Assembly: GCA_030068145.1 (NCBI GenBank)
Contig: JAPJBO010000175.1
Location: 1-64,000, forward strand
Reading direction: 5' to 3'
Length of the DNA: 64,000 bases
DNA from: Diplonema papillatum
Lineage: Eukaryota > Euglenozoa > Diplonemea > Diplonemida > Diplonemidae
Position 1 is the stretch's first letter. Every line of letters begins with the position of its first letter. Both the position numbers and the translations under genes were made by a program. Shown in pieces: positions 31,956 through 42,729 of the stretch. Under the pieces are notes generated by a model. It made no database searches, was not told where the DNA came from, and saw only the letters and a program-made list of their open reading frames with translations.

Positions 31956-32440
31956 TTTGCCCACCAGGTCGGGCGGCGCGATGCACGACGCGCTGATGCA
32001 CCAACAAACGACCTCGCTCGACCGCCCGCGCAAGAAAGAAACACACACAAGAAGATTCACGGTTGGTGGATAATCACGATTATTCCCTTTTATCGCGGCA
32101 GTCATTTGCTCGGGATTGCTTTACTCCGCCTCGGGCCTCCCGAAGCGGAGTAAGTCTCCCTGAAACCGACACCTCGGCGGTATAGACTGAAGTTATCTTG
32201 CGCGAACAGATGCTCATTGAGGTCCCGTGGAGAAAGAAGTCACAAATTGTGGGTACGGAAAAGCAGCAGCGGGCAACACACACGAAGCTGAGTGAGCCCG
32301 TCCACCCCTATTTCCTGGAACTGCATCGAATTGCCTGCTGTCGATCACAAGTTACCATAGGCTATCATAGGCAGTCACAGGCAGCATAGTCTATCGCAGT
32401 CGCGACGAGCAGAAGAGGCGAAAGCATGATACGTCACGTG

Positions 32441-32862
32441 CGAAGAGATATGATGAATATCGCCACAGATTCGTTGCATTCTAACCCAAAGCGGAAGGCG
32501 GAGCGATAAGCCGCGCGGCAGCAGCGCCTCCGCCGAAGCAAACGAAGCCCGCCAACGTGGTACTGGTGCTTCCGAAAGCAGCTGAGGACGAAGAGCGAAC
32601 CCCAATCTCGAGAGCGACGACGAAGAAGCGACGGTCAACCTCGGCAACGCCACAGAAAACGACACGGTCATCGCCCAAGCGCCGCCGTTAGGAAGCAACT
32701 ATCGACGCGCAACCGATGTACCTGGACGAGCAATCAAAGGAGAAGCGAAGCACCATATGCGCGCGACGATCAAGATGAGCTAAAGTCATCATGTGCGAAG
32801 AGATAACCGCGCCGCCGGCGATGCAGATTATCGCCACAGATTCTTTGCATCATAACCCAAAC
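32441..32862 (+). repeat. Direct repeats flanking a basic coding-like stretch
   Basis: GCGAAGAGATA..ATCGCCACAGATTC then AACCCAAA occurs at 32438-32486 and again at 32795-32862. Between them a frame without a Met (about 32485-32692) reads a Pro/Lys/Arg-rich peptide ending TPQKTTRSSPKRRR and a stop. It could be the tail exon of a nuclear-type basic protein or chance open DNA. No family is recognised. Confidence 0.3.
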
Positions 32863-33363
32863 TAACCCAAACTATCGCAGTCTATCAGGCGGGGGTGGAC
32901 CGGCTCACTGAAGACAAACACAAAAGGTTGCAAGTCACCCGTACGCCCGTGCGGGGTCGTTCGGAAGCACGAAAAACGCCACCTACCCGTTATTCTAATA
33001 GTCATTATTATCCCGCCGACCGCGAATATCACTCACTGTTTGTTCGCTGGGTGCCCCCTGCCCGGGCTTCCGCGTTCTCCCGTTTTTCACACCCCTTCTC
33101 CCGTCCTCCTCGGAGCAGGGCGGGGCAATCAAAACGGTTTGTTCGCCCACCGGCGTGCTTGGTGGGAGCTTTCGAGGAATGAAGTTCTTTCTTTCGGCCG
33201 AAATAGGGTTGCCTCCTACTTAATTAATGCCCAGCTGTCCAGTTCTATATCTCAGGGCTCGACTCCCGCTTTCGTCCACTTGATGGAGCGCTACTGACCA
33301 GTCGTATGTTTTAGACCCGTCGCGACGAACATCGGACCGACCAGTGTTCGCGCTGAGGAAAAA

Positions 33364-33614
33364 AGCGGCTGATTTCAGCCAGAAGAAAAGTTCTTGAAGA
33401 ACTGACCGGCTCATAATCAGCCGGCAGATTTTTGGAAGGTCTGCCGATCAGAAGGTTTTTACGACAACATCTTTTTGCCGGTGCATCAAGCTGATCCCGC
33501 TCCATGGGCGGCATAGTCAAAGCTTACACTGTTGAAAATCGGCTGATTTTGTGCGAGTCTGCCGGTAAAAAAGGGCTCGAAATGTAATTAGCCGGCAAGC
33601 CGGCTGATCGCGCG
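33364..33614. repeat. Cluster of CAGCCGGC-type words in both orientations
   Basis: AATCAGCCGGCAGATTTTT, GGTCTGCCGATCAG, AATCGGCTGATTTTG, GTCTGCCGGTAAAAA and TTAGCCGGCAAGCCGGCTGA alternate in orientation over 250 bp. It looks like a degenerate foldback element. Confidence 0.5.
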
Positions 33615-34540
33615 CACACTGGTCTGGAGCTAGAAAAAGGCTGCGTCACAAAGAAAGTGCCCTGACGAAAATGCTCGCATGTTAATGGTCGCAGATAACT
33701 GTGCTGTACCTGTTCTCTCGTAGTGAACGCAACGTCGCGCAGTCGTATGGATCCGTCTGTATTGGGAAAAAGTTCCATCATGTCAGCGACACCACCTTTT
33801 ACGCAATCACAAAAAACCTCTGCTTACAGCATACACACCAGGGTACTAGCTACGTATTTTAGTTCTTTTACATGAACCACATGGATTAGCATGCACTAGC
33901 TAAGTAGTTAGTTAAAAACGACGAAGGTCGCTCGGAGACTCTATAATCCCGGATTCTCAAGCGAGCTCTAACTCTAAAAAAGCTGGTCTGACGATGGATG
34001 TCGGTCCAGGGGGACCGGGAGCGTACGCGGGTGGTTCTATGTGGTGTCCCAAGGGGACCTGCCTGAGTGCACGCTTGTTCTCAACGTTTTCTCGGCCAAC
34101 CCACACGTTCTTCCATTTCTCCTCAATGCCACGGACCAGCTTTCAAACAGCTGGCTCGGGGGTCGCGGCCAGAGCTAGTACCCTATTGCACACCCCATAT
34201 ATTCAAAAAAGGTTCCTTTTTTTCGCTTTTCAAAAAATGACCACAGTTAACACAACCAATTTTTCCCACGCAAACTGCAAGAAACAGTCCAAAAAACAAC
34301 CAATGGAACGTGAGAGGCGGTCTTACGGTAGAAGAGGCAAAAGGCAGACCGAGTGAAGATCCCCCTGGTACATGTTGAAGAGGGCCTACTGACTGTGAGG
34401 TACGTGGGACAATGATGCGAAGAAGCCGTTCGAAGTATTCGAAAGGCGCGACCTACAGTCGATCGACGACAACGAGTCACTGACTTCTGTGTTTTCTGAT
34501 CTTTGTCTGGACACAGATCACGAAGGTACACCACGATGAC
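33615..34540. other. Intergenic with a D4 copy
   Basis: D4 is at 33925-33982. No supported gene. Confidence 0.5.
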
Positions 34541-34686
34541 TGCTCAATCTGCTCCATCTGTTGGCGACACGCACAAAAGGACGTCGCTAAGACCGGTGGT
34601 CAGCACGATGGAGCATTCGCTGTCGACAGGCGGATTCCCCGCCGTGCGAGCGAGTCTCGGACCAGCACTCGAAGCTGCGGCCCAGG
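34535..34686 (+). other. Possible isolated exon
   Basis: A frame starting MTAQSAPSVGDTHKRT and ending EAAAQ just before a GTAGCG donor-like site is GC-rich and protein-like for 50 codons. No downstream exon can be joined with confidence and no domain is recognised. Confidence 0.2.
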
Positions 34687-34949
34687 TAGCGTCTTCCACG
34701 AGTTCCTGCTGTTGCGACGGGGCCGCGACGCTCAGCAGCGAACCCCGCAAGATACGAACAAAAGTCTTGAGTGACAGAAAAATTACCACAGGGAAAACTG
34801 GCTTGTGGCAGCCAAGCGTTCATAGCGACGTTGCTTTTTGATCCTTCGATATCGGCTCTGCAAAATTGTCTAAGGGTTGGTTTGTTCACCCACTAACAGG
34901 GAACGTGAGCTTGGTTTAGACCGTCGTGAGACAAGTTGGTTTTACCCTA

Positions 34950-35107
34950 CTGATGAAGAGAAAGAGACAGAGAGAGAGAGCCCATCGGGCCAGCGCATTC
35001 CGACAGCAATACGGGGTAGTACGAGAGGAACTCCCGTTTCTAGTCCCTGGTATCTACGGTTGTTCGATCGGACGGTGCCGTGATGCTACCACTGGATGGA
35101 TTATGGC
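34950..35107 (+). repeat. Dispersed repeat D13, copy 1
   Basis: Matches 44165-44303: GCATTCCGACAGCAATACGG, GATCGGACGGTGCCGTGATG, CTACCACTGGATGG. Confidence 0.65.
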
Positions 35108-35485
35108 TGAACGCCTCTAAGCCAGAACCCTGTCTAAAGGAATGCGTGAGTTACCGAATTTGGGACGTCCCTGCAGATGCCACGCACAGAACCGAAAAGC
35201 ACGGCGTGGCAAACTGGACAAAGCTTCGCTGCGCTCCAGCGGAACTCAGCAGCTTTGGGAAGTACGGGCCAAACGCAAAGGAAAATCCCGCCGATCGTTG
35301 CACGAGGGCCTTCTAAAACATGCTCTAATGCGGTGTGCCTCAAGTGCGTGGGGGGGTGCCCGATAAAACCTCAATATGAAGTAAACAGAAAAGTTAGAGC
35401 GACCAAAGTTACGGAGTATGCCGTAAACTTGCTGTCCCACCCCCCCTGTAGGCAGCGAATTGCAGTACACGGCGGTAAATATCTA
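35108..35485. other. Intergenic, no supported gene
   Basis: Overlapping short frames without domains. Confidence 0.4.
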
Positions 35486-35798
35486 CCGTTTATAAACGTT
35501 TACGTTTACTCATCTTATAGTTAACGTTGTAGTAAACGCTGGTAAACGTTCGGGTGAGGCGCATACACGGCCCTCAGCACAGCCTCGCTAGGCTTCCAGC
35601 CTGGCACCTTCATGTTCTTTCTTCCAATCACTTGCCCGAGGGTAAGGACTGAGAAGGTGGCCTATGAGGCTCTTGTTCAGAAGCTGAAGAGCACTGCTGC
35701 TGCGACGGCAAAACAGAAACTAGCAAAAGCCTTGACCAACGGGGCCTAGACCAAGTAAACGTAAACGTTTACCGTTTATAAACGTTTACGTTTACTCA
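35486..35798. mobile_element. Pair of AAACGTTTAC-rich ends around a coding-like fragment
   Basis: ACCGTTTATAAACGTTTACG then TTTACTCAT occurs at 35485-35514 and again at 35769-35798, each a near-palindrome. Between them a frame from about 35560 to the stop at 35747 encodes roughly 60 residues, including PGTFMFFLPIT and AYEALVQKLKSTAAATAKQK. The frame begins after a stop but just past a CAG acceptor-like site. It may be a gene fragment carried by a small transposon. Confidence 0.35.
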
Positions 35799-35951
35799 TT
35801 TGGGAGTAAACGCATTTACTAAGCATTACTGCATTCACTGCCTCAGGTCCCCCCCCCGTGTGCCGAGACTCTAACTTTACAAATGACCCCACTCCGCCTT
35901 GCGTGCCAATCAGAGGCTTTAAAACACTGACTCTTAACACGAGTACCTATC

Positions 35952-36140
35952 CCCCGTGTCAGTGTCGCCTACCTAAAGGCACCTTCTTCTAAAAGGCGAC
36001 ACTAACACGGGAAGCCGTTGGAGAGGATGAGACATTCTTCATGCAAATACAGGGAACCCTTTTGAGAACCGTCTTCCCGTGTTAGTGTCGCCTCGCGTTT
36101 TCAGGCAAAAAAGCGACACTGACAAGGGCTAAACGGAGGC
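35952..36140. mobile_element. Double-hairpin element, copy 1
   Basis: Four copies of one word of about 17 bp alternate in orientation: CCGTGTCAGTGTCGCC, GGCGACACTAACACGGG, CCCGTGTTAGTGTCGCC and GCGACACTGACAAGGG. The two pairs make two hairpins joined by 70 bp. A second copy lies at 39651-39856. No coding; MITE-like. Confidence 0.8.
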
Positions 36141-36989
36141 AGGTAAAAACATTTTTTCACGTAAATGGGGTTGGCTAAAAAACTTTTTTTTCAGGAATTC
36201 CATCTACACACAGTTCTACACCAAGCCGGAAGCCACAACCTGCCGACCCTTCTACTACCATGCAAAAAAAGATCGGCCGAGAGAAAATTCTTTGACCTCT
36301 TTTTGTGAACTGTGAATTTTTTCAGCTTTCCACTTTCATTTTGTTGGCGAAGCGGAAAACCACTGGGTAACAGTCCAAAAAAGAAGGTCACTCAGATGCG
36401 CACGTTCTATCTGCAGCCACGGATTTCGAAGTTTCAGACTTTCCGACGGCACGAAGAAACAAACAAACCAAGCAAAAATTGTCGAGTGGAGTAGATTAGA
36501 CAGCAACTCCCACCATTTCGCAAACAAAACATGGTGTCCAGCAGGTAGATAAATACTCCAGGCTCGTGCAGCGTGTGGCATTGCAACGAAACAGTCACCT
36601 GGAGACTTTAAAACCCCGGAGTTTCAAGCCAACTTTCACTCTGAAAAGGAAGGAAGAACACGAGCACCGATAATATTCTCCCTGCGCGCGCATAACGCGA
36701 CGCCGAAATATATCGGTGCAATGCACCGGGTGCATGCAAAAAAAAAAAAAAAAACAGCTGCAAACGACAGCCAGGTGGCTGTGGAGTGGAAGGCAGACAC
36801 CCCGCCAGGAAGCAACTGCCTGGCAGCACACCGCGCCACTCTTTCGGAAAAAGGTCGGTGTGGTAGCGATGATTACGGGAACACATGCAGGTGTCGAGAG
36901 GCCCAGAAACTGCTGAAGCGTGACTACCACACCACCCTTTGACGTTTCGATGTGTTCTCCCTCTCTCTCTCTCTCCACTTAGTAATATT
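36141..36989. other. Intergenic with D4 copy
   Basis: D4 at 36593-36650; an A-run at 36737-36753 follows an ATGCACCGGGTGCAT palindrome (36720-36734). No supported gene. Confidence 0.5.
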
Positions 36990-37185
36990 GATGTACCGAA
37001 GGGAACATTTCCAAAACAATGACTGCACCAGCCTAAAAAATGATAGTGCAGGAGCCCCCTCGTTCCCTGCGTGAACAAGAGTTGTTTTGCCGTATCCTTT
37101 TCACCATCATCGATCGGTTGATCAGTTGACGATCGTCCGTCGTCTCGTTTCTCGTGCAAGATTCCAACTCCAAAATTGTTCTTTC
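36990..37185 (+). mobile_element. MITE-like element M2, diverged copy
   Basis: GGGAACATTTCCAAAACAA start, GATCGTCCGTCGTCTCGTTT interior, CCAACTCCAAAATTGTTC end. Clearly older than the other copies. Confidence 0.6.
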
Positions 37186-39477
37186 GACTTCCGCGATCGA
37201 TGAAACCACACCAAGCTAGGGGATTTGAAAGGTTCAAAGCTGGTCTCGAGGCACGATAACCGTGCCCTCGCCATGAAACCGCTTCATTTCTTCCCTTTAC
37301 GCATCCAAAAGTGAGGGAAGGGGACACCCGAAGGCTCCCGGTTTCGCGACGGGAGAGAAACCGCCGACCCGAGCCCTCTCCGCCGGTTCCTCGACGGTCC
37401 ACCCGGAGACTCGAATCCCGGTCCTTTTTACCTCAAAATGCTCTTCAAAAAGGAAAGGAGGGACCAGGCGGAATCCCTCCTTGAAGGAAAAAAAGGTAAG
37501 ACTCCCCAGAAAAACGCCGGCACATCTGCATTTGACCCCCCCTTGAGCGTTGATACCCGTTGCCGTGAGGTACACTTTAGTGTCAGTCCTGTCCATCCTC
37601 TCGGAGGAACTCCGGTTGTGCGATTTTGTGGCACGGCAATTCCGCAAAAAAAAGACGTGAGAAGGTGTGTTTGTTGTAGACCTGTTTTCACGTGGTGCTT
37701 CATCGAGAGACCGCCGATGCTCCCGCAGGTTGCGAGTGAGGGTCCGTGTTCTACTGGGGGTGGTGCCTTGAACAGCACCTCGCGATCCCTTCGTTGTCAG
37801 CTTCGCACTCGCCGCTGCGCCCCCCGAGGTGTGTGTGAGTGTGTGTGTGACTTGTTAACAACGTACTGCACGAAGCTTTCCAGAGAAAGCGACCAGAGCT
37901 CGCTCTCGGTGAATCAAGGGTGACGGCTCGCGTGTGACTCTGGGTTCGTGCAGCCTGCGGGCGACCTTATGCAAGCGGAATTGTAAGGCGCGCAGTGCGA
38001 TCGTCGCAAGGGGTTAAGTCGGATTCAGTGTGCAAGCGAAACGCCGTTTTGTGGTGGGAAGCTTCTCATCTCCCTCCTACCGTTCCAATGTTTGCCAGGG
38101 TACAGTCCAACGCAAAACAGAAATGTCCCGATGGGTCACATTCCGCAACTTTTCTGAGCAATGAAACAGCATTTTCCCGGGCTTCAATCGGGCTTTCGGG
38201 CACGTTTCACCGAGTCCACCCCATGAAATACCGGCGCCTACGTGCATCGCAGGCCTGCGCAGTTCACAAACATGGGTGTCGCAAAAAGCTGTCCACGAGA
38301 AGCAAGGTTGTCCATTGGGACACAGACCGACCCCCCGAGGGCTGTTTTCTGGCCCAGGTAGCAGAAGCGACGGGTTTGGTCTGTAGTGCGTTTGCTCATG
38401 GTTAACGGTAACCAACTGCCGAGGCCGGCATAACACCTGAATACTCTAGAAAATGGGAGACGTGTGCTAGGTGTCTCAAGCCTTTTCGCGGGATTTCCCC
38501 ACACACCAGCCGGGGCAGTTTTGATTCCTCAGCGACTCCCACGTGAAACTGCGCTGTGAACGACTCCTTTTGATTTTGCCGCCGGTCTCGGCGTGCCACA
38601 CCCCCTCAATCAAGCACAAGACTGGAAAAAAACAGACGAAACGAACGAAAGTGCAAGAGGACAATTAAGAGCCCGTCACTCGCAAAACCATGGCTGATAC
38701 AAAGCTAATGATGATGATGGAAAAGGGAAGCGAGAGTTGTTTTCGTTGAACGCGGCGCCTGATCGTTTTTGCGCTTAGCTAAGCTCAGGACGCAAGTAAA
38801 AATGCCACGGTTTGCGGTGACGAGCCAAAAGCCTCTATTGATGCACCATGTTTGGCAAAAAATCAGTAAAGTGAGAAAACAGTCCAAAACCGGTGATTTC
38901 TGCTCGTGCCGATAGTACCTTTGCCGGTGGTGACCGGCGATGATTTTGCTGACGACGGGAATCAGAAAAATAGTGATCGGTGTATTATGATCCCACATTC
39001 AAACGGTTTATCTGGTATCAGGATATCGGGATTAGAAAGAACACCGGAAGGCAAGCGAAGGACTAGCCATTAGGTTTCCAATACGAGTCATTGCTGGACT
39101 CACCGATGGCCATTCTCAGGAGCTGCAAGACTTGCGCACCTTTCCCGCACGCGCGGGCATTGATGCTTGTCTTCCGCCTTGTTAGGTGTCCAAAGAGACT
39201 CCAGTCGTAATTTTGGCGCATTAGTGTGTTTGTCCGTCCTTCTGAAGAAGCGGGTGTGTGCTGCCTGTGAATCCCGCATTTTCAAAGCCCCCAGCTGTCC
39301 AGAGGGCTTCACTGCCCACAGCGTAGCGCCGACGCACGCCTGCGCCGTCGTAAAATTAGCGGCCCATCCTCTGACCAACCAAGTACTGGGCCGCCAGCAT
39401 GAGGGACGCTTTGCCCTGCAAGCAAAGCGTTCCTGGACACTCCTTTTGTTTACCGAGTTACCTACCCCCCCCCTACT
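37186..39477. other. 2.3 kb without a supported gene
   Basis: A plus-strand frame of 161 codons (37438-37923) contains a CxxC-like CVCCRPVFTWC stretch but is otherwise unlike a known family. A D4-like piece is at 37395-37440. Several 90-130-codon frames at 37995-38440 and 39100-39556 overlap on both strands, which argues against any one being a gene. Confidence 0.4.
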
Positions 39478-39630
39478 ACCACTCACACCGCAGTCCTGTC
39501 TGCAGACACTCAGATTCCACGCTGATGATGGTCCGCCTTATGTGTCCGTGGCTTAAAGGACCGAAACACGGCGCAGACGGGACCAGTGCGGTGTTGAGCA
39601 CATACCCATTCCAAGCACGTTCTTGCAAAC
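39478..39630 (+). repeat. Dispersed repeat D6, longest copy
   Basis: CACTCACACCGCAGTCCTGT through CCAAGCACGTTCTTGCAA; matches 3863-3995 over its length and 21822-21906 over its second half. Confidence 0.7.
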
Positions 39631-39650
39631 CCCCCCCCTACTAAGATTTT

Positions 39651-39856
39651 CCCCCCGTGCCAGTGTTGCCTACGTAAAGGCACCTTTCCCTAAAAGGCGA
39701 CACTAACACGGGAAGCCGTTGGCGAGGATGAAACATTCTCCATGCAGGTACAGGGGACCCTATTGAGAACCGTCTTCCCGTGTTAGTGTCGCCTCGCGTT
39801 TTCAGGCAGAAAGGCGACACTGACAAGGGCTAAACGGAGGCGACACTAACACGGGG
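39651..39856. mobile_element. Double-hairpin element, copy 2
   Basis: Colinear with 35952-36140, with an extra GGCGACACTAACACGGGG at the right end, giving five alternating words and a complete inverted pair with the left end. Confidence 0.8.
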
Positions 39857-39884
39857 GGGTAGGTAGTAAGACATTTCTTTGGAG

Positions 39885-40070
39885 AAGCACCTTGCTTTGT
39901 AGAAGATATCTGAGGAGGCTGCCCCAGTTGCGAAAGGAGGTAAATGTACCGTTGCCCACACAAAAACGCAGGGGAATCTGGGTTTAGTGGGCGGGCGTAA
40001 GCGTTCAGCAACAAAGTACCACACTTTGTGGTTGCATATTGTCGATAATCGCAAGGCAGCCAATCGAGTA
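39885..40070 (-). mobile_element. MITE-like element M1, diverged copy
   Basis: GAGAAGCACCTTGCTTTGTA, TGAGGAGGCTGCC, AGGAGGTAAATGTACCGTTG, GGCGGGCGTAAGCGTTCAGC, AAGGCAGCCAATCGAGTATT are in family order. Confidence 0.65.
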
Positions 40071-40239
40071 TTTGTGTTTTCTTTTTTTTGCTTCGCCCGT
40101 TTTGTAATATAATTGACGATCATGCCTGATTATTCTGAAGAAGCAAAAACCGAGCCAGCGAGCTTTTTGTGTGTGGGTTTTATTATCCAAACAAAAAGGG
40201 TTTTGCTCTCTCTTTTATTTTCCGCTAAAAATCTCGGCC

Positions 40240-41407
40240 CGCTGTGCCGGGAAGACAGCCCGCTGTGCTGTAAAACCTCAGCCCGCTGAGCTGAGAAGGC
40301 AGCCCGCAGTGCTGCAGCAGCCCGCAGTGCTGCAGAACGTACCCGCAGTCCGCCGTGCTGCAGACCGTACCCGCAGCCCGCAGTGCTGCAGCAGCCCGCA
40401 GTGCTGCAGCAGCCCGCAGTGCTGCAGCAGCCCGCAGTGCTGCAGCAGCCCGCAGTGCTGCAGAACGTACCCGCAGTCCGCCGTGCTGCAGACCGTACCC
40501 GCAGCCCGCAGTGCTGCAGCAGCCCGCAGTGCTGCAGAACGTACCCGCAGCCCGCCGTGCTGCAGACCGTACCCGCAGCCCGCAGTGCTGCAGCAGCCCG
40601 CAGTGCTGCAGAACGTACCCGCAGTCCGCCGTGCTGCAGACCGTACCCGCAGCCCGCAGTGCTGCAGCAGCCCGCAGTGCTGCAGAACGTACCCGCAGCC
40701 CGCCGTGCTGCAGACCGTACCCGCAGCCCGCAGTGCTGCAGCAGCCCGCAGTGCTGCAGAACGTACCCGCAGTCCGCCGTGCTGCAGACAGCCCGCAGTG
40801 CTGCAGACCGTACCCGCAGCCCGCAGTGCTGCAGCAGCCCGCAGTGCTGCAGACCGTACCCGCAGCCCGCAGTGCTGCAGAACGTACCCGCAGCCCGCAG
40901 TGCTGCAGACCGTACCCGCAGCCCGCAGTGCTGCAGCAGCCCGCAGTGCTGCAGACCGTACCCGCAGCCCGCAGTGCTGCAGAACGTACCCGCAGCCCGC
41001 AGTGCTGCAGAACGTACCCGCAGTCCGCCGTGCTGCAGACCGTACCCGCAGCCCGCAGTGCTGCAGCAGCCCGCAGTGCTGCAGAACGTACCCGCAGCCC
41101 GCCGTGCTGCAGACCGTACCCGCAGCCCGCAGTGCTGCAGCAGCCCGCAGTGCTGCAGAACGTACCCGCAGTCCGCCGTGCTGCAGACAGCCCGCAGTGC
41201 TGCAGACCGTACCCGCAGCCCGCAGTGCTGCAGCAGCCCGCAGTGCTGCAGACCGTACCCGCAGCCCGCAGTGCTGCAGACCGTACCCGCAGCCCGCAGT
41301 GCTGCAGCAGCCCGCAGTGCTGCAGACCGTACCCGCAGCCCGCAGTGCTGCAGACCGTACCCGCAGCCCGCAGTGCTGCAGAACGTACCCGCAGCCCGCT
41401 GTGCTGC
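40240..41407 (+). repeat. PstI-site minisatellite, 18- and 28-bp related units
   Basis: Units built from CCGCAGTGCTGCAG with either a CAG linker (18-bp spacing) or an AACGTAC or ACCGTAC linker (28-bp-type units) fill about 1.15 kb. Each unit carries CTGCAG. Unit order is mosaic: blocks such as 40640-40800 and 41040-41190 are near-identical, so whole groups of units were copied. Four or more frames stay open for 390-450 codons on both strands. That follows from the repeat lacking stops and is not evidence of a protein. Confidence 0.9.
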
Positions 41408-41669
41408 AAGACCGCAAAGGGAAGGGGCGTGGTCCCGTGCACATCACAGGACCGACACAAGCGTGTCTCCCCAGCACCCTACTCGACAAAATCGTTATGT
41501 CTTCCTTCTTGGTTTAGCAATGCTTCTCGTGTTTCCTTCTTTGACTGGATTACATGGTTTGAACATCTAGTGCGGAAATAAAATTACCGGTTATAATCCG
41601 AGAGGCACCACCATTTTGGCACCTCGAGGTGTTGGGGCCGTAGAAAACTCGGAACTTGGCCCATGGGAA
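41408..41669. other. Intergenic between minisatellite and MITE
   Basis: Nothing recognised. Confidence 0.4.
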
Positions 41670-41985
41670 AATAGAAAATACTCGACGTAGCTGCTTCGAC
41701 TCCGAATGGAAGGGAGGAAATATAGAGGTAAAGAGGAAAATACAATCATGATACAAACACAATCTGATTTGTTCTTCGCTTACACCACCGTGTGTTGTTT
41801 TCTCACTCAGGACCTTGACCTGTTGTGTTTGTGTGATTTGTCGTGTTGGGGTAGACCCGCATGACCTCACGTCCGTTCAACACGTGGTTCGGTTACCGAG
41901 TTACAGCACTTGGGATCCCTTCGGTTCCTCGTCGGGCAGCATCGTCGAGCATTTCCTTTCAAGCTGGCGCTTATGTAAAAAAATA
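41670..41985 (-). mobile_element. MITE-like element M3, copy 3 (reverse)
   Basis: The reverse complement of 31665-31955, beginning AAAATACTCGACGTAGCTGC and ending GCCAGCTTGAAAGG reversed. A small insertion interrupts the interior near 41740-41755. Confidence 0.8.
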
Positions 41986-41990
41986 GTGAA

Positions 41991-42190
41991 GGATAAAACG
42001 GAACTTGAACTTCCTTGCCAGATGGCTGAAGATTGCACAGTGAAGCCTTGTTTGACGGATAAAACGGAAGTTGAACTTCCTTGCCAGATGGCTGAAGATT
42101 ACGCAATGATAGGAAGCCTTGTTCGACGGATAAAACGGAACTTGAACTTCCTTGCTTGAAGACTACACAATGATCGGAAGCCTTGTTTGG
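41991..42190 (+). repeat. Three tandem units of about 66-70 bp
   Basis: GGATAAAACGGAACTTGAAC starts at 41991, 42057 and 42128; each unit continues TTCCTTGC and ends in AAGCCTTGTT. It abuts the outer flank of the M3 copy. Confidence 0.85.
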
Positions 42191-42500
42191 CGTGGGCGTT
42201 TTAGATTCTACATCGAAATGACTCATCAACACATATGTAGTTGACACCGAACAAGTGTAAGTAAGTAAAGAACGAAACAAAAACTTGAATTTTTTTGTCT
42301 GCAACGTTACCGCCGACCATTCGTCGCACAGAGAGGTGTTTTTCCCCACAGACTTCTGGCCAGCTTGGCGGTCAGGAAAACAACTCTGCAGGAGAGAAGA
42401 AATTCGCCGGATCTTGGACGAGGCCTTACCGACAAAAGAAAAGTGCTGGTGTCACCAGGGCTTGCGCTCCGTTTTCGGCCTCAGAGAAAATACGTGTGAT

Positions 42501-42729
42501 CCACATGTGGGCGCTTAAGGTTCGAGGGGGGAAAACCCCCTTCCCCCCCGACGGCAAAAGAAAATAGCGTCGCTAGGTGGCTACTGGACTTGGCGACACC
42601 TGGCTGTGCGGCCTTGGCCACTAGTGGACCAATAAATCAAAATCCACATGTGGTACCTGTGGATCCACATGTGGGGGAACAAAATCCAAAAAGAATTAGC
42701 GTGTGGAAATCCACACGTTCCACACGTGG
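42501..42729. promoter_or_regulatory. Cluster of CCACATGTGG / CCACACGTGG palindromes
   Basis: CCACATGTGG is at 42501-42510, 42644-42653 and 42665-42674, a GTGTGG..CCACAC hairpin at 42701-42716, and CCACACGTGG at 42720-42729. CACATG and CACGTG are E-box-type sites for bHLH factors in other eukaryotes. No gene start is recognised next to them, so a regulatory role is only a suggestion. They may also be transposon debris. Confidence 0.3.

Noticed and set aside
37438-37923. 161-codon ORF with a CVCCRPVFTWC stretch as a zinc-finger gene
   Set aside because: The resemblance to RING-like tails is limited to a few residues; no second Cys pair or supporting exon is visible.
40240-41407. CRISPR-like array
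   Set aside because: Units are contiguous tandem repeats without unique spacers, in a eukaryotic context. The same holds for 48573-50588 and 61146-61605.
40171-41581. Five frames of about 390-450 codons over the PstI minisatellite
   Set aside because: Frames are open on both strands at once, are explained by the repeat, and their flanking residues lie in ordinary intergenic DNA.
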